From CBDDLJ01 sp965230635 (GTDB lineage Bacteria > Pseudomonadota > Gammaproteobacteria > UBA1113), in contig CBDDLJ010000009.1 of assembly GCA_965230635.1 (NCBI GenBank), positions 62,001 through 126,000 on the forward strand: a stretch of 64,000 nucleotides of DNA, read 5' to 3'. The notes beneath the pieces are model-generated. The model had not been told where the DNA came from. It made no database searches and saw only the letters and a list, made by a program, of their open reading frames with translations. Positions 17,339 through 26,053 of this stretch are shown one piece after another. A program made the position numbers and the translations under genes. Every line of letters begins with the position of its first letter. The stretch's first letter is position 1.

Positions 17339-19900
17339 ATGCACAGACAAAAAAATCACAAATCTAATCCAACGATTTCAGACCAAAAAAAATTACATGA
17401 CATTCCTACCCTTCCCATAAATCATCCACAACTCTCCGGGCAAAACCGTAGTAGCTCAAGAATACGTCGGGCACGGTCGGAAACATCACCATTAGAACTA
17501 AAAAAGTCACACAGTAACGAGCTGCGGAGTATCACACCACGAAGACGCGAGCCAACATCACCAGCAAAGGATGGTACTAGAATACTATACTCTCCCCCTA
17601 CAACACCTAAAGGAAAACATCAAAGAAAACTATCAACTTCACACTTAGAACATTTTATCAGCCCACGAAAATTTAGGAATGACGAAAGACAACATTCTTT
17701 CGCACCCAACAGAATAAATAAGTCTACTACTAGTCCAAGAGCTAGCAATATAAAAATTCCCAAACATTCTGCTGATGAAAACAACACATCGACACTTTTT
17801 TCATTACGAGGTTCCCTCACTTCTAGTCCACATGTACCTAGAAGATCAGTTCAACGTAGAAGAAGCACCTCTGAGGCGCAACCGCTTACAACACTCAGCT
17901 CTTCACCTCGCTCAAGGAAACTTTCCCACATTTCAAAAAAGCTCCACTTTACACTTGATAACGAAGCTAGCCAAACAACAAATATGGTTAGCCCAAAATC
18001 ACTCGTAAGCACATCTCAAAGCTCAGAATCATGTCCCTTAATGAGTCCACGCAGTTTTAATACAAAAAATGATGATTCTAATATAAAAGATGTATCTGCA
18101 AGCGTAGGAACAAATAGTGACCCAACAAATTCAAACCTATTCAGTGTGATCCGAGAACAAATACTACCAGCTGTTGACATGGCGTATGACCCTGCATTAT
18201 GCACACAGCAAATCGAAGAGCTTGAAGAACGTTATGTAAAAACTCATGGTGAAGGCTGCATTAATACAGAGCCCTTTGTTGTAACTGATAGCCAAGACAA
18301 AACACTCGTTGCGCTTGAAAGTTTTACTTTTTCACCAAAAGATGCCAGAAACATGGTTATACTCTACTTGTGTGGAAATGCAGTGCTCATGCAAAATACT
18401 CTCAATGATATAATAAAAGATGCTCTTACATTAAATTGTACTGTGATAACAATTAATCATCGTAATGTAGGCGGAAAGTTCTCAATAAGAGAAGCTTCTT
18501 CAGAATCACCAATACGCACTGTCTATAATGATGTTTACCAAACAGAGCTAGATATCAATGAAAAAAGAAAGCTGGCTCCTTATACAGCCCCATCACTGGG
18601 TGAAATTCATAACGATGTTTATAAAGTTGTATTAAGCATTATTGGTAATAGAAAACTTAACCCTTCTTGTAGACTTGTCATTAAAGGACGTTCATTGGGA
18701 GGTGCTATAGGCGCATATGTTGTTCACGCATTACATAACAATAAAAAAAAATATCCTGTGTTTTTTTTCAGTGACAGATCGTATGATGACATGGCAAATC
18801 TAGTCACTAACTATCCAAAAATCCTCACCTCTTTTGGGTTATTTATGGCAGGCTGCAAATCCTCTCCAGGTAAAGTTTTTAAAAACATAGATGAAAAATA
18901 CAGAGCATTTGTTGTGGCATTACATGATGGGGTTATACCCCTGTCAAAATCAATATATGCTTTATTAAAAAAGAAAGACAAAAACAATAATGAATTAGAA
19001 AAATCAATACTGTTCACTCCAGCCCCTCTAGACTCAATAGCTATTCTATTAAATTACATCAAGCATTTGCCAAACAAAAATAATGAACAAATTTTAAAAC
19101 CGGAAATAATGAATACACTAGTTGATTATTTAAAAGAAGAGTCAACTATAATAGAACCATTAAAAAAAATATTCTATTTACAATGTTTATTTCATCCATC
19201 TGAAAAATGTGCAAAACATGAATCGCTAAAAGTAACCGGCGCTCCTCTTGACGAATTAAGAAAACTCTATGGCTGTTTAAAAACATTATTATCCTCTGAG
19301 GAAAAAACCATGCTAAAAGAATATGAGGAGCAAATAGCCGAGTCTAACAACATTTCTTCATATCCGTCACAAAATTTTAATAATGAAGAAACCAGTCCTC
19401 TAGATGCAGTTATCATACTATTAAACCACATAGAAAATTCAACAAACAAACAAAATATGTTGTCCTCTGAAACTATAGAAAAATTGTCAACTTATGCAAT
19501 AACAGAATCTAAAAATTTGTTAATAAAACAATTAAGTAAATTATTCGATTTCTTAAGCTTATATCCGCGCTTAGAAGACCTAAAAAAATTAAAAAATTAC
19601 GAATCTAGTTTAATAGATAATCTATTTAAAATTCCTTTTCAAGAATTAAAGATACTTTACAATATGTTAAAAAGAACATTAACACGTGATGAAAAAACAG
19701 AATTAAATAAAAGTCAACAATACACGGCTGATCCGCATAATTTCCCCTTATATAAATTACAAGGATTAGATGGTGAATCAGGCGAAGAAAAATTCTACCA
19801 GTTCTTTTTCAAGGCGTGTTCGATTGTGGCAGAACAAGAATCAAATATTAAAACCAGCACAGTAACTGCTCGCTGTAATTCTCCCCAAGGAAGAAAATAG
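17339..19900 (+). CDS. Large effector-like protein with alpha/beta-hydrolase core and duplicated helical module
   Basis: No named family is recognised for the 853-residue protein. Residues 1-250 are low-complexity, rich in Ser, Arg, Pro and Thr, with repeated SPR motifs, and are probably disordered. Residues 290-550 look like an alpha/beta hydrolase: strand NMVILYLCG, then VITINHRN, then a nucleophile elbow KGRSLGGAIGAYV with Ser452, and a later ALHDGVIPLSKS segment where Asp530 fits the acid position. His800 (DPHNFPLYKLQG) could complete a triad. Between them, two copies of a helical module of about 110 residues (about 562-677 and 686-788) both start PLD--I-LLN-I and end L---YG/N-LK-L---EK. 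AAGGATG lies just before ATG at 17339. No signal peptide or membrane helix is seen. It resembles secreted effectors of Legionellales or Chlamydiae in architecture, which is inference. Confidence 0.8.
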   Translation: MHRQKNHKSNPTISDQKKLHDIPTLPINHPQLSGQNRSSSRIRRARSETSPLELKKSHSNELRSITPRRREPTSPAKDGTRILYSPPTTPKGKHQRKLSTSHLEHFISPRKFRNDERQHSFAPNRINKSTTSPRASNIKIPKHSADENNTSTLFSLRGSLTSSPHVPRRSVQRRRSTSEAQPLTTLSSSPRSRKLSHISKKLHFTLDNEASQTTNMVSPKSLVSTSQSSESCPLMSPRSFNTKNDDSNIKDVSASVGTNSDPTNSNLFSVIREQILPAVDMAYDPALCTQQIEELEERYVKTHGEGCINTEPFVVTDSQDKTLVALESFTFSPKDARNMVILYLCGNAVLMQNTLNDIIKDALTLNCTVITINHRNVGGKFSIREASSESPIRTVYNDVYQTELDINEKRKLAPYTAPSLGEIHNDVYKVVLSIIGNRKLNPSCRLVIKGRSLGGAIGAYVVHALHNNKKKYPVFFFSDRSYDDMANLVTNYPKILTSFGLFMAGCKSSPGKVFKNIDEKYRAFVVALHDGVIPLSKSIYALLKKKDKNNNELEKSILFTPAPLDSIAILLNYIKHLPNKNNEQILKPEIMNTLVDYLKEESTIIEPLKKIFYLQCLFHPSEKCAKHESLKVTGAPLDELRKLYGCLKTLLSSEEKTMLKEYEEQIAESNNISSYPSQNFNNEETSPLDAVIILLNHIENSTNKQNMLSSETIEKLSTYAITESKNLLIKQLSKLFDFLSLYPRLEDLKKLKNYESSLIDNLFKIPFQELKILYNMLKRTLTRDEKTELNKSQQYTADPHNFPLYKLQGLDGESGEEKFYQFFFKACSIVAEQESNIKTSTVTARCNSPQGRK

Positions 19901-19914
19901 AAATCAACATGCCT

Positions 19915-20499
19915 TCATGGTAGCATCAATTGTTGTCCTATTTTTACTAAAGGAAAAAGAATTAATATATCTAATGTTTTTAATAGCATTATTGCAAAGA
20001 TCGGCGAAATATCTAAACCACCTATTGCTGGAATCAATCGTTGAAAAGGCCGTAAGACGGGATTAGTAATATGAAATAATACTTCCATCATCGGATGATA
20101 ACGCCCCATAGCAACCCAGCTAATAATCACCTGAGCTAATATCGCAAAAAAGAATAAATTAAACACTTGTTGCAGTAGATCGGCAAATGCCCACACGACT
20201 AAACCTAGAAAATTTGGTAACCATAAATGTGTTTGTAAAAAAAATAAAATTTCAAGCTTTAACATGACTAACACAAGCGCAATAAAAACAATCGCTAAAT
20301 CAAACTGTTTTATAGTTGGCAGAAAATACTGGCACAATGCTACTGGCGGTTTTGTGATCATAATAATAAAGCGTGTAATCGAATTAGCTGGATTCGCTCT
20401 TCCCATTTGTAATAATGCGCGAATAATTAAAGCCATAAGATAAAAACCAAATAACGAATCCACTATAAATTCCAACGCTGCTGATATATTATTGATCAT
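19915..20499 (-). CDS. yggT: YggT family membrane protein
   Basis: A 194-residue inner-membrane protein with the duplicated YGGT domain, each copy having a pair of hydrophobic helices. Conserved signatures are RALLQMGRANPANSITRFI in the first half and ISWVAMGRYHPMMEVLFH with NPVLRPFQRLIPAIGGLDISPI in the second. The start is ATG at 20499, with AAGGTG seven bases upstream; the in-frame GTG six bases earlier is too close to that site. Family members have been linked to osmotic or division-related functions without a settled mechanism. It follows yggS; proC, which often lies between them, is absent. Confidence 0.92.
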   Translation of the reverse strand: MINNISAALEFIVDSLFGFYLMALIIRALLQMGRANPANSITRFIIMITKPPVALCQYFLPTIKQFDLAIVFIALVLVMLKLEILFFLQTHLWLPNFLGLVVWAFADLLQQVFNLFFFAILAQVIISWVAMGRYHPMMEVLFHITNPVLRPFQRLIPAIGGLDISPIFAIMLLKTLDILILFPLVKIGQQLMLP

Positions 20500-20538
20500 C
20501 TTCACACCTTATTCATTGATCATTTTTCCCAGAATGCC

Positions 20539-21228
20539 CTATGCAATCCTAGGGCCGAATATTGCTGTACCAACACGTACAATCGTCGCACCCTCAGCTA
20601 TCGCTGCACCTAAATCGGCTGTCATTCCCATTGATAGCGTATCTAATTCAACCCCCAAACACTGTTGTAAACGATCACGAGTCATACGTAAAGCCCTATA
20701 AGGCAAACGCTGTGCAGAAAAAGCCTGTGTAAATTTTGGCACCGTCATCAATCCTCTTAACTTTAGTCTTGGCAAGCTGATAATTTCTTGCAGCAACGGT
20801 GACAATTCACCAATAGAAATCCCTGCTTTTTGTTCTTCCTGGCTGATATTGACTTGAACACAGACATTCAGTGGCAACATCGATTTTGGTCGTTGATCAT
20901 TCAATTGCCTGGCAACTTTTACTGAAGCAACTGAGTGCACCCAATCAAATGACTTAGCAATCTGTTGTGTTTTATTGCGTTGAATAGCCCCAATAAAGTG
21001 CCAGTCTACTGCGGCTTTTTGTAGTCTTTTTATCTTTACTAATGCTTCTTGGACATAGTTTTCACCAAATATCCGCTGACCTACAGCAATCGCTTCATTG
21101 ATACTATCCACAGAACAAGTTTTACTCACCGCCAAAAGTGTTACTGTTGAATTATCTCGGCCATATAATTGGCACGTTTCCTGAATCAAATTCTGGACAT
21201 TTAATAATCTTTGCGCAATGATTGTCAA
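20539..21228 (-). CDS. yggS: PLP homeostasis protein YggS
   Basis: A 229-residue pyridoxal-phosphate-binding protein of the YggS/PROSC family, which has no known catalytic activity but keeps PLP and amino-acid pools balanced. Visible motifs are LLAVSKTCSVDSINEAI with the PLP-lysine in VSKT, GENYVQEALVKI, WHFIGAIQRNKT, and the C-terminal LSMGMTADLGAAIAEGATIVRVGTAIFG phosphate-binding block. The start is TTG at 21228, with TAGGA about seven bases upstream on the minus strand. Only 27 bases separate it from the divergent pilT start codon, so the two share a compact control region. Confidence 0.95.
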   Translation of the reverse strand: MTIIAQRLLNVQNLIQETCQLYGRDNSTVTLLAVSKTCSVDSINEAIAVGQRIFGENYVQEALVKIKRLQKAAVDWHFIGAIQRNKTQQIAKSFDWVHSVASVKVARQLNDQRPKSMLPLNVCVQVNISQEEQKAGISIGELSPLLQEIISLPRLKLRGLMTVPKFTQAFSAQRLPYRALRMTRDRLQQCLGVELDTLSMGMTADLGAAIAEGATIVRVGTAIFGPRIA

Positions 21229-21255
21229 AATAGTTTCCTAATAGTAAGGTTTAAT

Positions 21256-22299
21256 ATGGATATTACAGATCTTCTAGTATTTACAGTTAAAAATAAAGCC
21301 TCAGACTTACACTTATCGTCTGGCATGCCACCTTTAATTCGAGTGGATGGTGATATACGTAAAGTCAACTTGCCTGCATTATCGGCTAAAGAAGTTGAAC
21401 AACTTATCTACGATATCATGAATGACAATCAGCGAAAAATATATGAAGAAAAATTAGAAGTGGACTTTTCTTTTTCAATTCCTGATTTAGCCCGTTTTCG
21501 TATCAATGCTTACAATCAATTACGTGGTCCTGCTGCAGCATTTAGAACCATTCCGTCCGAAATCCAGTCCATAGACGATTTAAACTTGCCTGAAGTGCTA
21601 AAAAGTATATCAGAATATAAATCAGGAATCGTCATCATCACCGGCCCAACAGGTGTCGGAAAAAGTACAACATTAGCCGCCATTATTGAGCAAATCAATC
21701 GCACACGAAATGAACATATTATAACTATTGAAGATCCGATTGAATTTGAGCACGAACCGAAAACCAGTTTAGTTCACCAACGTGAAGTCTATCAACATAC
21801 ATTGGGCTTTACCGAAGCATTGCGATCCGCCCTGCGTGAAGATCCTGATGTGGTGATGATTGGTGAAATGCGCGATACAAAAACAACACGGCTTGCACTC
21901 ACTGCAGCTGAAACAGGACATTTAGTTTTTGCCACCTTACACACCAGTTCGGCAGCAACAACCATTAACCGCATTATTGATGTCTTCCCTGCCGGTGAAA
22001 AAAATATGGTTCGCTCAATGTTATCATCATCACTACGAGCTGTTATCTCACAACGCTTGTTAAAAAAAGTTCATGGTGGGCGCATTTCTGCTTTTGAAAT
22101 CATGATCTGTACTAACGCTATCCGCAATTTAATTCGCGAAGACAAAGTTGCTCAAATGTATTCTAGCATTCAAACAGGTCAAAGCTTAGGCATGCAAACA
22201 CTGGATCAAAACTTACGTGCACTGGTTGATCAAAAATGTATTACCGCTGCACAAGCGAGAAGTTATGCTGTCGATAAATCATTATTTCCCGAAGCCTAG
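21256..22299 (+). CDS. pilT: Type IV pilus retraction ATPase PilT
   Basis: Hexameric cytoplasmic ATPase that depolymerises type IV pili, powering twitching and DNA uptake. The ATG at 21256 has AAGG upstream and gives 347 residues (P. aeruginosa PilT has 344). An in-frame start at 21211 would overlap yggS and is rejected. Motifs include the N-terminal ASDLHLSSGMPPLIRVDGD, Walker A GPTGVGKSTT at about residues 130-139, the Asp box IITIEDPIEFEH, Walker B DVVMIGEMRD, the His box TGHLVFATLHT and the AIRNLIRE retraction motif typical of PilT. No pilus assembly genes are in the window. Confidence 0.95.
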   Translation: MDITDLLVFTVKNKASDLHLSSGMPPLIRVDGDIRKVNLPALSAKEVEQLIYDIMNDNQRKIYEEKLEVDFSFSIPDLARFRINAYNQLRGPAAAFRTIPSEIQSIDDLNLPEVLKSISEYKSGIVIITGPTGVGKSTTLAAIIEQINRTRNEHIITIEDPIEFEHEPKTSLVHQREVYQHTLGFTEALRSALREDPDVVMIGEMRDTKTTRLALTAAETGHLVFATLHTSSAATTINRIIDVFPAGEKNMVRSMLSSSLRAVISQRLLKKVHGGRISAFEIMICTNAIRNLIREDKVAQMYSSIQTGQSLGMQTLDQNLRALVDQKCITAAQARSYAVDKSLFPEA

Positions 22300-22407
22300 A
22301 GAGAACGAATCCGCGTGCACTAGGCACGATAAATTTTGAAACATCTGCTAAAAATTGACATAATGAGCCTCTATTTTCATCCCGCACAACGCTAAGGATC
22401 AAATAAT

Positions 22408-23931
22408 ATGCAACAAATAAATTTAAGTAGTGAAGAATTAACCAAAATAGCATTAACACATAACGAAGGAAAATTAAGTGCCAATGGAGCACTCACTGTT
22501 TATACTGGTGAACGCACCGGCCGTTCACCTAACGATCGATTTATCGTGCAAGATGATATCACCATGGATACGGTTGATTGGGGAGTAATTAACCAACCAT
22601 TTGCTTGCGAGAAATTTGACCGACTGTGGGAAAAAGTTGAAAATTACTTAGCCGAGAAAACATCTTTTCTATCGCATTTACACGTAGGTGCAGATATAAA
22701 ACACCGTGTGGCTGTCAAAGTCAAAACAGAACATGCTTGGCAAAGCTTATTCACACACAATTTATTTATACGTGAAACAATCCCACAAGACAATGCTTGG
22801 CTTCTCATGAGTGCCCCAAATTACCAAGCCATGCCTGAAATAGATGGTACGAATAGCAGCGCCGCTATTATTTTAAATTTTAGCCAAAAACGTATTCTTG
22901 TTTGCGGCACCCATTATGCTGGCGAAATGAAAAAGGCCATGTTTTCTGTGCTGAATTTTTTATTACCTGATGCGGATGTGTTGCCTATGCACTGCGCTGC
23001 TAACGTTGGTAAAAGCGGAGATACTGCCTTATTTTTTGGTCTATCCGGAACAGGAAAAACTACCCTCTCTGCTGATCCTGAGCGCTTTTTAATTGGTGAT
23101 GACGAACATGGCTGGAGCCAAGACGGTGTCTTTAACTTTGAAGGAGGATGTTATGCCAAATGCATCGATCTCTCACAAAAGAAAGAACCTGTAATTTGGG
23201 ATGCCATTCGTAGCGGTGCAATCATGGAAAACGTGGTGTTAAATACTAATGATCAACAACCTATGTTTAATGATGATTCATTAACGCAAAATACACGGGC
23301 CGCCTATCCACGCGAACACATTAAATTACGTGTTGAAGAGAATCAGGCTGGTCATCCACAAGCAGTTTTATTTTTAACTTGCGATTTATTTGGTGTTTTG
23401 CCGCCCGTTTCTCAATTAACCAAACAACAAGCGGCTTACCATTTTTTAAGCGGTTATACTGCTCTTGTTGGCAGCACAGAGGTCGGGCAACAAAAAGGAA
23501 TTAAAACCACATTCAGCACCTGCTTTGGTGCACCTTTTTTCCCACGCCCTCCCGCTGTATATGCAAATCTGTTAATAAAACGTATAGAAGAAACTGGTGC
23601 AACCGTTTATTTAATTAATACCGGTTGGACTAACGGTGCCTATGGTGCTGGCGGTCAACGCTTTGCTATCCCAACAACCAGAGGGATAGTTGCAGCAACA
23701 CTATCTGGCGAAGTTGATAGCGTGGAGAAAGAAACATTACCCGGATTTAATTTAAAAATTCCAACTGCACTGACCGGCATTGACAGTAATATTTTAAATC
23801 CAAGCAAAGCTTGGAGCAGTTTAAATGAGTATAACAAAGCATGCAATAATTTAATCCACTTATTCCAAGACAATTTTAAACGATTTAATGTTTCCTCTGA
23901 TATTGTATCAGCAGGGCCTGAAATGATTTGA
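22408..23931 (+). CDS. pckA: Phosphoenolpyruvate carboxykinase (ATP)
   Basis: Converts oxaloacetate and ATP to phosphoenolpyruvate, CO2 and ADP, the first committed gluconeogenic step. At 507 residues it is slightly shorter than E. coli PckA (540), in the range of other ATP-type enzymes. Motifs are TGERTGRSPNDRFIV near the N-terminus (substrate-binding Arg), the kinase-1a P-loop GLSGTGKTTLSADP, the metal-binding IGDDEHGWS and FNFEGGCYAKCIDL, and the adenine-region TRAAYPREHI. AAGGATC precedes ATG at 22408. A cell using amino acids as carbon source would need this enzyme, which agrees with a Coxiella/Legionella-like lifestyle (inference). Confidence 0.96.
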   Translation: MQQINLSSEELTKIALTHNEGKLSANGALTVYTGERTGRSPNDRFIVQDDITMDTVDWGVINQPFACEKFDRLWEKVENYLAEKTSFLSHLHVGADIKHRVAVKVKTEHAWQSLFTHNLFIRETIPQDNAWLLMSAPNYQAMPEIDGTNSSAAIILNFSQKRILVCGTHYAGEMKKAMFSVLNFLLPDADVLPMHCAANVGKSGDTALFFGLSGTGKTTLSADPERFLIGDDEHGWSQDGVFNFEGGCYAKCIDLSQKKEPVIWDAIRSGAIMENVVLNTNDQQPMFNDDSLTQNTRAAYPREHIKLRVEENQAGHPQAVLFLTCDLFGVLPPVSQLTKQQAAYHFLSGYTALVGSTEVGQQKGIKTTFSTCFGAPFFPRPPAVYANLLIKRIEETGATVYLINTGWTNGAYGAGGQRFAIPTTRGIVAATLSGEVDSVEKETLPGFNLKIPTALTGIDSNILNPSKAWSSLNEYNKACNNLIHLFQDNFKRFNVSSDIVSAGPEMI

Positions 23932-23948
23932 TTTATTTTTAATTAACT

Positions 23949-24518
23949 ATGAACAAACAAATGTTTTCATTAAAAAACCATTTTTTGGTTGCCATGCCAT
24001 CATTAACTGACATTAATTTTCGTCAGTCTGTGATTTACATTTGTTCCCATACTAATGAGAATACGATGGGCATTGTTATCAATCAGCCTATTCTTGATAT
24101 TAATGTTGGCAAAGTACTGTCACAGATAAATATATCTTCAAACAACCCAACAATAAATCAATTACCGGTTTATTTCGGTGGACCTGTTCAACCAAACCAT
24201 GGTTTTATTCTTCACAGGCCGAACAATGTATGGCAATCAACGTTAATAACTAGCACTGATATTGCCATCACATCATCACAAGACATATTGCAAGCCATTG
24301 CCACTAATGAAGGCCCCGACGATATTATTGTTGTTCTAGGTTGCACTGGTTGGGATGCAGGCCAATTAGAACAAGAAATCAGCGAAAATTTTTGGTTAAC
24401 TGTGCCCGCCAAAGCGCATATCATCTTTGATACCCCATTTGCTATACGCTGGCAAGCGGCACTTCACTTGCTTGGTATTAATGCCACCAATTTATCCGAT
24501 GATATTGGACATGCCTGA
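23949..24518 (+). CDS. yqgE: YqgE/AlgH family protein (UPF0301)
   Basis: A 189-residue UPF0301 protein of unknown biochemical function; the name AlgH derives from alginate regulation in Pseudomonas. Family blocks are visible: LVAMPSLTDINFRQSVIYI, GIVINQPI, PVYFGGPVQPNHGFILH and VVLGCTGWDAGQLEQEI, followed by W-TVPA and F-T in the end segment. The start at 23949 has little Shine-Dalgarno support and could alternatively be the ATG at 23961. It overlaps the downstream yqgF gene by eight bases, reproducing the yqgE-yqgF-pyrB-pyrC' order known in Pseudomonas. Confidence 0.93.
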   Translation: MNKQMFSLKNHFLVAMPSLTDINFRQSVIYICSHTNENTMGIVINQPILDINVGKVLSQINISSNNPTINQLPVYFGGPVQPNHGFILHRPNNVWQSTLITSTDIAITSSQDILQAIATNEGPDDIIVVLGCTGWDAGQLEQEISENFWLTVPAKAHIIFDTPFAIRWQAALHLLGINATNLSDDIGHA

Positions 24519-24966
24519 AGAGTATTACAATTTAGACAAGCCTTTTCCCTTACAAGGCACACTATGCGCCTTTGACTTTGGAACCAAACGTATAGGCGTT
24601 GCGGTTGGTCAATCAATAACCAAAACAGCGTCTCCGTTACCTGCCTTGTCCGCTAAAGACGGAATTCCTAACTGGCAAGATATTAAAAATATCATCAACA
24701 AATGGCGGCCTGAAGCACTGGTTGTTGGTATTCCTGTCAACCAAGGTTACGAAAATAGACAATTAGAATACGCTGCAAAAAAATTTGCCCGGCGCCTGAA
24801 ACACCGATTTAAGCTACCTGTTTTTGGAGTTGATGAACATTTAACCTCTTTTGCCGCCAAGCAAGCACTCTATGAATACGGTGGAGAAGCATCGTTACGA
24901 AAAAATTCTATTGATAGTATCGCTGCAACGCTTATACTTGAAAACTGGTTCAATAAATATTACTGA
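24511..24966 (+). CDS. yqgF: Putative pre-16S rRNA nuclease YqgF (RuvX)
   Basis: An RNase H-fold nuclease thought to process the 5' end of 16S rRNA; it was earlier annotated as a Holliday junction resolvase. From ATG at 24511 it has 151 residues, close to the usual length of about 140-150. Longer in-frame starts would lie deep in yqgE. Catalytic-core motifs are CAFDFGTKRIGVAVG with the first Asp, the VVGIPVNQ strand followed by a conserved Glu/Asn region, VFGVDEHLTSFAA with the second Asp-Glu pair, and KNSIDSIAATLILENWF with the third acidic residue. It shares eight bases with yqgE. Confidence 0.94.
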   Translation: MPEEYYNLDKPFPLQGTLCAFDFGTKRIGVAVGQSITKTASPLPALSAKDGIPNWQDIKNIINKWRPEALVVGIPVNQGYENRQLEYAAKKFARRLKHRFKLPVFGVDEHLTSFAAKQALYEYGGEASLRKNSIDSIAATLILENWFNKYY

Positions 24967-25074
24967 TGGGTAATTATTCATCACAGCGAAAATATTGCAA
25001 AAAAATGCTATGATTGCGTAACCATACTGTTAAATATATGGGTGAGAGATAACCCAGCACTTGGATAATTCACT

Positions 25075-26049
25075 ATGACCATGATGTTAACAAAACATAT
25101 TCAATATGATAAAAACAATCAGTTAATTCATTTTTTAGCTATTGAGGGATTACCACGATCTATTTTAGAAAATATTTTACAGACAGCAAAAACATTTATC
25201 GATGAGCAAGGTCAAGTTACAAAAAAATTACCGCTACTGCAAGGAAAAACCGTTGTCAATTTGTTCTTTGAAGCCAGCACTCGCACGCAGTCCACTTTTG
25301 AATTAGCCGCAAAACGACTCTCCGCAGATTTGCTGACAATTAATATTGCATCCTCTGCTACCAAAAAAGGGGAATCCTTGCTAGATACCATCCATAATTT
25401 ACAAGCAATGAATGCCGATGCTTTTATCATTCGTCATCCTGCCGCTGGTGCAGCACATTTTATCGCTAAAAACTTAACCGCACCTGCAGCAGTGCTAAAT
25501 GCAGGTGATGGTTGTCATGAACATCCTACGCAAGCGATGCTAGATATATTCACTATACAACATTATAAATCTGACTTTAATCAATTAACTGTGGCTATCG
25601 TTGGCGATATACTGCATTCACGTGTTGCACGCTCGTTAATACACGCCTTAAACACACTCGGTGCAAAAGAAGTTCGTGTTATTGCACCTGCAACACTGCT
25701 ACCGCATGAAATCGCATCATTCGGCGTAAAACCTTTTACAAGTATGTCTACTGGATTAAACAATGCTGATGTCATCATTATGCTACGATTACAAGAAGAG
25801 CGCATGCTAAATGGATTATTACCTAATAAAAAAGAATTTTTTAATGAGTTTGGTTTAACACGCCAGCGACTAAATCAAGCAAAACCAGAGGCAATTGTCA
25901 TGCATCCTGGCCCTATTAATCGTGGTGTTGAAATAGCATCTGATGTGGTCGACAGTCGCCAAGCTGTTATATTACAGCAAGTCAACTTTGGCATTGCGAT
26001 ACGCATGGCTATCATGGCAATGATTATTAACGGCCAAGCAGGAGAATAA
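25075..26049 (+). CDS. pyrB: Aspartate carbamoyltransferase catalytic chain
   Basis: Condenses carbamoyl phosphate and aspartate in the second step of pyrimidine synthesis. The 324-residue length and N-terminal extension resemble Pseudomonas-type class A enzymes. The carbamoyl-phosphate loop FFEASTRTQSTFELAAKRL is intact, as are the IRHPAAGA segment, GDGCHEHPTQAMLDIFTI, VGDILHSRVARS and MHPGPINRGVEI. Several ATGs occur at the start (25075, 25081, 25084); only a weak site (TTGGA) precedes them. It is followed four bases later by the pyrC' gene, and class A enzymes form dodecamers of PyrB with the inactive PyrC' chain. pyrR, often present upstream in this cluster, is missing. Confidence 0.96.
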   Translation: MTMMLTKHIQYDKNNQLIHFLAIEGLPRSILENILQTAKTFIDEQGQVTKKLPLLQGKTVVNLFFEASTRTQSTFELAAKRLSADLLTINIASSATKKGESLLDTIHNLQAMNADAFIIRHPAAGAAHFIAKNLTAPAAVLNAGDGCHEHPTQAMLDIFTIQHYKSDFNQLTVAIVGDILHSRVARSLIHALNTLGAKEVRVIAPATLLPHEIASFGVKPFTSMSTGLNNADVIIMLRLQEERMLNGLLPNKKEFFNEFGLTRQRLNQAKPEAIVMHPGPINRGVEIASDVVDSRQAVILQQVNFGIAIRMAIMAMIINGQAGE

Positions 26050-26053
26050 AAAC

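Noticed and set aside
24967..25074. Promoter with TATGAT at 25009 before pyrB
   Set aside because: No -35 hexamer at suitable distance; TTGCAA at 24995 is only eight bases away.
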